The position numbers and the translations under genes were made by a program. DNA of 5,385 nucleotides from Nitrospirales bacterium (GTDB taxonomy: Bacteria; Nitrospirota; Nitrospiria; Nitrospirales; UBA8639), in NCBI GenBank assembly GCA_013817135.1, contig JACDDF010000198.1, positions 1-5,385 on the forward strand, written 5' to 3'. Shown piece by piece: positions 1 through 4,539 of this stretch. Every line of letters begins with the position of its first letter. The stretch's first letter is position 1. Below the pieces are notes generated by a model. That model searched no databases, was not told the origin of the DNA, and saw nothing but the letters and a program-made list of their open reading frames with translations.

Positions 1-453
1 GATATTGGGAGCGAGTGCAGCCATGCCTTGACCGGTGGCGGCCAGAGCATCACCCATCACTCCAAAGGTACCGGTCAGAATACTGCCGGCGGCACTGGTG
101 AGAAAATACACCGCCACGAGAGTGGCGGCTCCCCACGTAATGAATCCGTGAAGCAATCCATCCGTTTGTTGTGGCATCCCTGCAAGGCGACCCGCGACCC
201 ATCCTCCGGCAAAGAGAGCAATCATGCTCACGACGACCCACCAAATAGCTGCCCCGATACTAAAGGAAGAGGCCGTGGGCGTCTCTCCAATCAAGGGGTC
301 AATGGTGCTTGCGCCAATTCCGATACCAAACAGGCTCAAGGTGAGTTGAACTACCAGCACGATAATAATCCCGGCAAAAATTGCGGCCCATGAGATCCGT
401 CTGACCGCCGCCGGTAGATATTCTCTTGAGTCTTGGGTTGGTAAGATGGGCAT
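1..453 (-). CDS. PhnA-like multi-pass membrane protein (C-terminus beyond window)
   Basis: The minus strand is open from an ATG at 453-451 to the window edge, giving 151 residues without a stop. The product is strongly hydrophobic, with three likely membrane helices at about residues 22-47, 66-90 and 101-127, rich in Gly and Ala (WAAIFAG near residue 22, LFGIGIGAS near 41, GGWVAGRLAG near 83). This pattern matches, from memory, small membrane proteins annotated PhnA-like in rhizobia and other bacteria. Their function is unknown, and they are unrelated to phosphonoacetate hydrolase despite the name. The motifs IGxGAStiDP, SFxIGAAIWW and GGWVAGRLAG with a following G-LHGfitW are the recognisable parts. 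The start is supported by a strong Shine-Dalgarno sequence four bases upstream. It is transcribed away from the VOC gene, so the two share a divergent intergenic region. It is incomplete only because the window ends. Confidence is high for a real gene and moderate for the family name. Confidence 0.85.
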   Translation of the reverse strand, partial: MPILPTQDSREYLPAAVRRISWAAIFAGIIIVLVVQLTLSLFGIGIGASTIDPLIGETPTASSFSIGAAIWWVVVSMIALFAGGWVAGRLAGMPQQTDGLLHGFITWGAATLVAVYFLTSAAGSILTGTFGVMGDALAATGQGMAALAPNI

Positions 454-457
454 GGGG

Positions 458-465
458 CTCCTCCT
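458..465 (-). promoter_or_regulatory. Ribosome binding site of the PhnA-like gene
   Basis: Read on the minus strand this is AGGAGGAG followed by four bases and the ATG at 453. It is a near-ideal Shine-Dalgarno sequence and fixes the start. The minus-strand DNA just upstream (467-495) is very AT-rich and could hold the promoter, but I see no convincing -35/-10 pair. Confidence 0.75.
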
Positions 466-726
466 GTAAATAATTTTAAATTTATATATTATGCTCAGTG
501 TAGAAAATTCATGAGACGTATAAATAGATACAAACGTGGGTATGGATTGGGAGATTTGTCCCATTAATAGTGTAGGACTTAACTGTCTCAGATTAGGTCG
601 GAAGATTTTGTATAGGTTATTTAAACGGATTGGAATGTTTCTGGTGTTGATCAATCGTCAGATGACCGTATTCCGGCGGATTATCCACATGTGCTATTAC
701 CCTTATGACGACCTTTGTTCTGGTCC
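466..726. other. Divergent intergenic region without a recognisable gene
   Basis: This stretch separates two divergent genes. The left end (467-495) is almost pure A and T, as expected of a promoter or DNA-bending region. Small open frames exist, the longest a plus-strand one at 536-766, but it has no ribosome binding site, resembles nothing I know and overlaps the VOC gene promoter and leader, so I do not call it. Nothing else is identifiable here. Confidence 0.5.
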
Positions 727-732
727 TATAAT
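727..732 (+). promoter_or_regulatory. Candidate -10 box for the first VOC gene
   Basis: A perfect TATAAT lies 54 bases before the chosen ATG at 786, which would give a leader of roughly 45 bases containing the ribosome binding site. The corresponding -35 region (about 703-709, TTATGAC) is a poor match to TTGACA, so the promoter would be weak or activator-dependent. This rests on motif and position only. Confidence 0.45.
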
Positions 733-765
733 GCAGGCACTTACGATCCCAGCGCATGCTTTGTA

Positions 766-773
766 AAAGGAGG
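766..773 (+). promoter_or_regulatory. Ribosome binding site deciding the VOC start
   Basis: AAAGGAGG lies 12 bases before the ATG at 786. Two upstream in-frame ATGs exist at 756 and 774. The first precedes this site, and the second abuts it with no spacer. The protein similarity also begins only after 786, so 786 is the best start. Confidence 0.65.
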
Positions 774-785
774 ATGAACTATCTG

Positions 786-1232
786 ATGAAAGCCCAATAT
801 TTAGGACATGTGGTGTTTTACGTCAAAAATCTCGAACAGTCTTTGATATTCTATCGTGATGTGGTGGGGTTTCAGGAAGTCGGACAGATTTTCGAAGGAA
901 AAGCGGCGGCGCTCACGTCCGGCCGGACTCATCATGAAATTCTGTTGATTGAAGTCGGTGATGTTCCAGGACCGCCTTCAGGAAGGAGGCGTGGCCTCTA
1001 TCATATTGGCATAAAAGTTGGAGAGAGTCTTGATGACCTTCGTGCTGCCAAGCAGGATCTCGAGCGGGCGGGTATCAAGATTGAAGGTATGAGTGACCAT
1101 ACCGTGAGCCAAAGTCTCTATCTTCAGGATCCCGATGGAAACGAAGTGGAACTCTATGTTGATGCGCCGGAGGTGGATTGGAAACGTGATCCGAAATTGG
1201 TGCTGGCGCCGATCAAACCCCTGGTGTTGTAA
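786..1232 (+). CDS. VOC-superfamily protein, single-domain extradiol dioxygenase-like (CatE-like)
   Basis: A 148-residue protein with two beta-alpha-beta-beta-beta modules typical of the vicinal oxygen chelate (glyoxalase/bleomycin resistance/type I extradiol dioxygenase) superfamily. Visible metal ligands are His8 (YLGHVVFYV), His73 (GLYHIGIKV) and Glu122 (GNEVELYVD), forming a 2-His-1-carboxylate site. Second-shell residues typical of ring-cleaving members also appear: a His pair at 49-50, His105 in SDHTVSQSLYL and Tyr112. The DPDGN signature is at 115-119. From memory of BphC and CatE, these correspond to the catalytic His195, His241 and Tyr250 of BphC, which argues for an Fe(II) or Mn(II) dioxygenase-type active site over glyoxalase I. 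The length fits one-domain members; classic BphC has two domains. The substrate cannot be read from the sequence. It is cytosolic, with no signal peptide. It lies upstream of an O-methyltransferase on the same strand, but 567 bases away. Confidence 0.85.
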   Translation: MKAQYLGHVVFYVKNLEQSLIFYRDVVGFQEVGQIFEGKAAALTSGRTHHEILLIEVGDVPGPPSGRRRGLYHIGIKVGESLDDLRAAKQDLERAGIKIEGMSDHTVSQSLYLQDPDGNEVELYVDAPEVDWKRDPKLVLAPIKPLVL

Positions 1233-1304
1233 CCTTCGGATCATACAAAATATATGGCTCCTCGCTCTTTCATGTTAGTCACTGAAAGGTTCGTTTCCCC
1301 TGGT

Positions 1305-1520
1305 CCGCCGCCTGCCGTCTGGTCAAAGGGAGGGACGCTTCTATTAGTTGGCGGGCTTTGTTTGAGCCGAGCGAGTTGGTCCGCTTTCCTCAGGCTGGCG
1401 TCCGACCGCTTCAATGAGGCCAGACGGGGCGTCAATGGTTTTGGGGCCTTTTGCCGGAACAAAAAGCCTGTCCTGAGCCCGGCCGAAGGAGGCCTCGCCT
1501 GCCGGGGCGAAACCCGGCAC
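1305..1520. repeat. GC-rich structured intergenic repeat-like region
   Basis: This part of the 567-base gap between the VOC and methyltransferase genes holds several inverted repeats. CCGTCTGG at 1315-1322 is matched by CCAGACGG at 1420-1427. GGCCTTTTG (1445-1453) pairs with CAAAAAGCC (1460-1468) with one mismatch. GCCGGG (1501-1506) pairs with CCCGGC (1513-1518) around a six-base loop. Small ORFs run through on both strands but lack ribosome binding sites and mirror one another. The block, especially the GGTTTTGGGGCCTTTTG part, resembles intergenic repeats I recall from environmental bacterial genomes, but I cannot verify copy number from one window. It could be a non-autonomous element or a structured RNA. 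Confidence 0.4.
1467..1492. repeat. REP-like palindromic motif, copy 1
   Basis: CCTGAG (1472-1477) is followed after six bases by CGAAGG (1484-1489), flanked by T and A to make TCCTGAG...CGAAGGA. Two further copies of the same arrangement occur at 2919-2934 and 2954-2971. The form is a well-known dispersed imperfect palindrome of many environmental bacteria. It sits inside the structured block described above. Confidence 0.5.
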
Positions 1521-1641
1521 CACAGAAAATCTCGTTGACACGAGAGTGGGGTACACAAGTGCGATGCGTTCACTTGCCAGCGATGTTTTCTGGAAAAACC
1601 CCAAGAGGGATTCTCGATACACAACGTAAAGCTGTAAAGCC

Positions 1642-1656
1642 AGAATTATAAATTCT
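1642..1656. promoter_or_regulatory. AT-rich perfect inverted repeat upstream of the methyltransferase
   Basis: AGAATT, three bases (ATA), then AATTCT form a perfect 6+6 inverted repeat. It lies about 145 bases before the methyltransferase ATG and overlaps TATA-rich DNA (TATAAA at 1647, TATATG at 1656) that could be a promoter. A role as an operator is possible, but no -35 box stands out. Confidence 0.25.
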
Positions 1657-1742
1657 ATATGATCCTAACCTTCCCTAGGTTGTTGTTCGTCGTCGTACGG
1701 AAGGGCGCATACAGCTCTGAAACCCAGGGCCATTTGAGGGGG

Positions 1743-1758
1743 CGTGGCAATTCCCACG
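1743..1758. promoter_or_regulatory. Near-palindrome 42 bases before the methyltransferase start
   Basis: CGTGG at 1743-1747 is mirrored by CCACG at 1754-1758, and the core AATT is itself symmetric, so the 16 bases form a dyad broken at one base pair. It could be a transcription-factor site or a small leader hairpin. The position just ahead of the gene is suggestive, but there is no other support. Confidence 0.25.
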
Positions 1759-1788
1759 AATTATTATGAAGAAGGCAGTTTCAAAGAT

Positions 1789-1793
1789 AGGAG
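1789..1793 (+). promoter_or_regulatory. Ribosome binding site of the methyltransferase
   Basis: AGGAG sits six bases before the ATG at 1800, an ordinary and convincing spacing that fixes the start. Confidence 0.7.
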
Positions 1794-1799
1794 CATATC

Positions 1800-2822
1800 A
1801 TGGCAACGACGAAACCCAGTGAAGGACTTTCCCCGGCATTATTTTTTCAGACCGTCAATGCGCATATGCGGACGGCGGCACTGAAATCCGCCATCGAACT
1901 GGACGTATTTTCCGCCATCGCGGAAGGCCACCGTACCCCCAAGGCTTTAGCTCAACGATGCGAAGGTTCTGAACGAGGCCTGAGAATGTTGGGAGATTTT
2001 CTCACGGTGGTGGGTTTTCTGACCAAGGATGGTGATGAGTATCGGTTGACTCCAGATTCGGAATTATTTTTACCAAAAAATTCTCCGGCATATTTAGGGC
2101 CGGCGCTCGACTTTATGTTGTCACATCCTTTTATTGAGGGCTTCAAGCAGCTTACAGGCGCTGTTCGTAAGGGTGGGACGATGGTAGGGGAGAGTGGGAC
2201 GTTGGCACCGGAACATCCCGATTGGGTGACGTTTGCGCGTTCCATGGTGCCACTCATGAGGGGCCCGGCTGAGTGGATTGCCAACTGGGTCAAGCAGGAA
2301 GCCCCGGGTACCCGTAAGGTTTTGGATGTGGCGGCCGGCCATGGAGTGTTTGGTATTGAAATCGCTCGGAATCTACCGGAGGCTGATATAACGGCCCAGG
2401 ATTGGCCCAATGTATTGACGGTCGCGAGAGAGAATGCTCAAACAGCCGGGATCACCAAGCGATTTCATGAATTGCCGGGGAGTGCCTTTGAGGTGGAATT
2501 CGAGAAAGACTATGACGTGATCCTGCTCACAAATTTCCTGCATCACTTCGATGTGCCTACCTGCGATGCTTTTTTGAAAAAGGTTCATGACTCCCTCAAG
2601 CCGGGAGGATATGTGATCACCCTGGAATTTATTCCTAATGAAGATCGTATTTCGCCGGCGCCGATGGCTGAGTTTTGCTTGATTATGTTAGCCACCACTC
2701 CTGCCGGGGATGCCTATGTCTTCAGTGACTATGATCGCATGTTCCGCCAGGCCGGATTTGGCGAGAGTATTATGCAAGATGTCCCTGCATCGAATGAACG
2801 GGTCATCATTACGAAGAAATAA
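1800..2822 (+). CDS. SAM-dependent O-methyltransferase (methyltransferase_2 / CrtF-like)
   Basis: A complete 340-residue protein of the plant-type small-molecule O-methyltransferase architecture. Residues about 14-95 form the N-terminal winged-helix dimerisation domain (FFQTVNAHMRTAALKSAIEL, later LxxLGDFLTVVGFL and YRLTPDS). Residues about 170-340 form the Rossmann-type catalytic domain. The SAM-binding motif I is VLDVAAGHGVFG at 174-185, a variant of the usual VLDVGGGxG; the acidic motif II is AQDWPNV at 199-205; KPGGYVITLEF at 267-277 is a typical later motif. The candidate base is in NFLHHFD (His248/His249), where relatives carry the His that deprotonates the acceptor hydroxyl. The family includes bacteriochlorophyll/carotenoid CrtF-type and polyketide or phenol O-methyltransferases, and the acceptor cannot be deduced here. 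It is cytosolic. Flanking VOC genes on the same strand suggest phenolic or quinol substrates, but this is inference. Usual family length is about 330-370, so it is intact. Confidence 0.88.
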   Translation: MATTKPSEGLSPALFFQTVNAHMRTAALKSAIELDVFSAIAEGHRTPKALAQRCEGSERGLRMLGDFLTVVGFLTKDGDEYRLTPDSELFLPKNSPAYLGPALDFMLSHPFIEGFKQLTGAVRKGGTMVGESGTLAPEHPDWVTFARSMVPLMRGPAEWIANWVKQEAPGTRKVLDVAAGHGVFGIEIARNLPEADITAQDWPNVLTVARENAQTAGITKRFHELPGSAFEVEFEKDYDVILLTNFLHHFDVPTCDAFLKKVHDSLKPGGYVITLEFIPNEDRISPAPMAEFCLIMLATTPAGDAYVFSDYDRMFRQAGFGESIMQDVPASNERVIITKK

Positions 2823-2918
2823 AGGGGCTGTTGAATATTTCAAAAATTTTGCCATTTCATCAGCAAATGAATAACCGAAACCCACCAGAGCAAAATAGGT
2901 GGAGTGTTCAAAACCTGT

Positions 2919-2971
2919 CCTGAGTTTTCGAAGGAAGGCTCGTCCAGTCCTGCCCTGAGTCATGCCGAAGG
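2919..2971. repeat. Two tandem REP-like motifs (copies 2 and 3)
   Basis: CCTGAG...CGAAGG occurs at 2919-2934 (four-base spacer) and again at 2954-2971 (six-base spacer), the same motif as at 1472-1489. Both copies lie within the MITE-like element. Confidence 0.5.
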
Positions 2972-2996
2972 GAAGGCCGCAGCCGCTTGGACGAGC
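2938..2996. repeat. 9-bp stem inverted repeat enclosing REP-like copy 3
   Basis: GCTCGTCCA at 2938-2946 and TGGACGAGC at 2988-2996 are perfect inverted repeats separated by 41 bases. They would form a stem closing over the third REP-like motif. There is no following T-run, so it is not a classical terminator. Confidence 0.45.
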
Positions 2997-3130
2997 AGAG
3001 CGTACGGAGGAGTACATGAGCACGGCCAAGGGGCGACCTGCCTGCGCGAAGCCGCTCCGGCGAAGGCAGTGAACGCATCGCCTACCCCATCCTGAAAGGT
3101 GGCACATTTGTTTTCAACACTCTCATAATG

Positions 3131-3137
3131 AAAGGAG
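3131..3137 (+). promoter_or_regulatory. Ribosome binding site deciding the second VOC start
   Basis: AAAGGAG lies eight bases before the ATG at 3146. In-frame ATGs at 3128 and 3140 are respectively upstream of the site or only two bases after it, so 3146 is preferred. Confidence 0.7.
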
Positions 3138-3145
3138 AAATGGTC

Positions 3146-3571
3146 ATGTCCGTCCAAGTCTATGGAGTGAATCATGTAGTAATTGAAGTTGACGATGCGC
3201 AGAAAGCCGTTGAGTTTTATGCGGATGTCTTCAATCTTGAAATGCTACGAGGCGGCGAGGGGGCTGCCTGGTGCAAAATGGGGGAGCACCAGTTTTTGGC
3301 GATCTTTGAAGTGAAAACCCTTCAACCCGATCGCACTAAACACTTCGGCATCATGGTCCGGGATGACGCCCAGGTGAAGGAAGTTCGGGAAAAAATCACC
3401 AAGAAATACGGATTGGAGGTGCATCCTGATTTTCGTTGTGATTTCCGGGATCCGTGGGGCAATCGGATTCAAGTTGGAGATCTGCATGACGAATCCTTGG
3501 TCTGGCTCCTTCCCTACCGGGAGGTCCAGGATAGTGGGATCACATTTGGCCCAACAGATATAGTCTCCTAA
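3146..3571 (+). CDS. VOC-superfamily protein with Gln at the third metal position
   Basis: A 141-residue glyoxalase/dioxygenase-superfamily protein with the paired beta-alpha-beta-beta-beta modules. His10 (GVNHVVIEV) and His66 (TKHFGIMV) occupy the first and second metal positions. In the usual DPxGNxxEL signature the sequence reads DPWGNRIQVGDL (102-113), so the expected Glu is Gln109. His48 in GEHQFLAIFEV corresponds to the second-shell His of ring-cleaving relatives. Gln is a metal ligand in human glyoxalase I at a different site, so the site may still bind metal, but it may also be impaired or serve binding only. The function is unknown; isomerase, dioxygenase and resistance or binding proteins all belong to this superfamily. 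It follows the methyltransferase on the same strand with a repeat element between them. It is only weakly similar to the upstream VOC protein, so recent duplication is unlikely. Confidence 0.8.
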   Translation: MSVQVYGVNHVVIEVDDAQKAVEFYADVFNLEMLRGGEGAAWCKMGEHQFLAIFEVKTLQPDRTKHFGIMVRDDAQVKEVREKITKKYGLEVHPDFRCDFRDPWGNRIQVGDLHDESLVWLLPYREVQDSGITFGPTDIVS

Positions 3572-3647
3572 TCTCCTTGCCTCTTCAAGAAGAATTTGCC
3601 TAGACTGCTAAAATTCATTGATATTATTAGATAAAAATGCTGCTATT

Positions 3648-3914
3648 ATGTCCAAATACGAAAATTTTCTTCTCCAAATATTGCGTGGTACCTCAGATGC
3701 CCATATTCCGTTTGAAGGTTTGCGGGATTTATTGCTTCACCTTCAATTTAAAGAACGCATCAAGGGGTCTCATCATATTTTCACCAGGGAAAATGTGGAA
3801 GAAATTCTCAACCTTCAGCCAAAAGGGTCATAGGCCAAACCGTATCAAGTCAAGCAAGTTCGTCTTGTCTTGATCAAGTACCAATTAAAAGGATCCGTCG
3901 ATGCCGAAATATGA
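3648..3914 (+). pseudogene. hicA: hicA toxin gene interrupted by an in-frame TAG
   Basis: The 61-residue first part (starting MSKYENFLLQILRG) is a HicA-family mRNA interferase with its dsRNA-binding-like fold and the signature KGSHHIF, where the second-His region at 42-43 carries the catalytic His. At 3831-3833 there is a TAG where relatives continue, typically with Lys; AAG to TAG is one change. After it the same frame still encodes AKPYQVKQVR followed by LVLIKYQLKGS, the conserved HicA C-terminus, to a TGA at 3912-3914. The full frame would be about 88 residues, the normal length. The reading frame overlaps the hicB start by 14 bases, the usual toxin-antitoxin coupling. No strong ribosome binding site precedes 3648. 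The truncated product lacks the last strand and helix and is probably inactive. A base-calling error is possible. Confidence 0.85.
3887..3893 (+). promoter_or_regulatory. Ribosome binding site of hicB
   Basis: AAAAGGA lies seven bases before the ATG at 3901, within the end of the hicA reading frame. It supports independent or coupled initiation of the antitoxin. Confidence 0.6.
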
Positions 3915-4109
3915 AATAATCATCTATTGGAGTCAGGAAGATGAGGCTTTTATCGCCGAGGTTCCCGAATTAACGGGGTGCGCTGCTGATGGCCCAACCT
4001 ATCAAGAGGCGTTGAGCATGTAGAAATGGTGATCCAAGAATGGCTGGAAACCGCAAAGGAGTTGGGACGGCCGAATCCACAAGCAAAAGGTCGATTGGTT
4101 TTTGCCTAA
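3901..4109 (+). pseudogene. hicB: hicB antitoxin gene with a one-base frameshift
   Basis: The start encodes a HicB-family antitoxin of the short type (about 70 residues): MPKYEIIIYW, then EDEAFIAEVPELTGCAADG and TYQEAL. After 40 codons the frame hits TAG at 4021-4023. Reading from 4020 in the frame two bases on gives VEMVIQEWLETAKELG and then GRLVFA with TAA at 4107-4109, exactly the expected remainder. The missing base is in the stretch at 4016-4020, where relatives have an Asn-Val junction (AGC AAT GTA) and this sequence has AGC AT GTA. The partner hicA is also broken, so neither half seems functional and the loss of antitoxin would be harmless. The alternative is a sequencing indel. Confidence 0.87.
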
Positions 4110-4233
4110 ACTGTATATCTTGAAAAGACCGCCAACAATTCCTACAGTAAAATTGCTTCCCTCGCCTCAGGTATATTTATTCGGCCCTTCAGACATTCGC
4201 ATGGGTAAAAAGTAGAGTTGATCGTCCTTGAGT
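4110..4233. other. Intergenic stretch between hicB and the MITE
   Basis: No gene or clear terminator is visible here. There are T-rich patches and no hairpin-plus-T-run. Nothing else was identified. Confidence 0.4.
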
Positions 4234-4234
4234 C

Positions 4235-4359
4235 CCCCTCCTTTGTAAGGAGGGGTGGAGGGAGGTAGCCTCCTCACAGCACGGAATGGCTGTTCCCATC
4301 GTGGCTTCCCGAGGGTACCAGGACTCTACCTCACCTTGCCTCTCCTTACAAAGGAGAGG
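4235..4359. mobile_element. MITE-like element with nested perfect hairpins
   Basis: CCCCTCCTT TGT AAGGAGGGG (4235-4255) and CCTCTCCTT ACA AAGGAGAGG (4339-4359) are each a perfect 9-bp hairpin with a 3-base loop. The two are also inverted copies of each other: CTCCTTTGTAAGGAG at 4238-4252 is the exact reverse complement of 4342-4356, and the similarity continues inward imperfectly to about 4274 and 4320 (GAGGTAG...TCCT). This double symmetry is a familiar form of dispersed MITE-like repeat in environmental bacteria. No transposase is encoded and no target duplication is visible. A plus-strand ORF at 4255-4443 is an artefact of the element. Confidence 0.6.
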
Positions 4360-4360
4360 A

Positions 4361-4539
4361 ATTCAAAGCAGATTCAATTCCCAAAAAGGATCAGTAGACT
4401 AGCGGATTACCCACGGAAAACTCGGATGCGCCATTCATTCTAAAGACAAAGTAAAGGATTTAAGGCTAAACCCTCCCGGACTGGGCTGTTGCTGATTCAC
4501 GAGAATATCGGTCGCGCCGCCTGCATGCTGGAACAACAA
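4361..4539. other. Stretch downstream of the Rhs tip without a recognisable gene
   Basis: On the minus strand this follows the stop of the Rhs/zincin frame, the place where an immunity gene would be expected. No frame gives a recognisable protein, and the MITE begins soon after. Plus-strand ORF 4489-4680 has no ribosome binding site and overlaps the Rhs gene antisense. Confidence 0.4.

Larger units (their letters stand above)
2902..3122. mobile_element. 221-bp MITE-like element with 13-bp terminal inverted repeats
   Basis: The left arm at 2902-2914 (GAGTGTTCAAAAC) and the right arm at 3110-3122 (GTTTTCAACACTC) are inverted copies matching at 12 of 13 positions. Between them lie two REP-like palindromes and a hairpin, with no credible gene; small ORFs on both strands have no relatives I recognise. 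A further GCTGTTGAA at 2827-2835 is a looser inverted match to the right end, so the true element might begin nearer 2824. I see no clear target-site duplication. The element fills most of the gap between the methyltransferase and the second VOC gene and ends eight bases before the latter's ribosome binding site, so it separates that gene from any upstream promoter. Confidence 0.45.

Noticed and set aside
536..766. 76-residue plus-strand ORF in the divergent gap
   Set aside because: It has no ribosome binding site and no recognisable similarity, and it overlaps the TATAAT box and leader of the VOC gene.
1535..1540. Perfect TTGACA as a -35 box
   Set aside because: It lies in the loop of a CTCG/CGAG hairpin, and no -10-like hexamer occurs 16-18 bases downstream.
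1241..1624. 127-residue minus-strand ORF and its plus-strand counterparts across the structured block
   Set aside because: They are mutually overlapping on both strands, lack initiation signals and follow the repeat structure; they look like chance frames in repetitive GC-rich DNA.
3124..3129. CATAAT as a -10 box for the second VOC gene
   Set aside because: No -35 is at suitable distance, and transcription would start inside or after the ribosome binding site.
3585..3600. TCTTC/GAAGA inverted repeat as a terminator of the second VOC gene
   Set aside because: The stem is only five pairs with a two-base loop, and only three Ts follow.
4255..4443. 62-residue plus-strand ORF
   Set aside because: It is an artefact running through the MITE-like repeat, without initiation signals.
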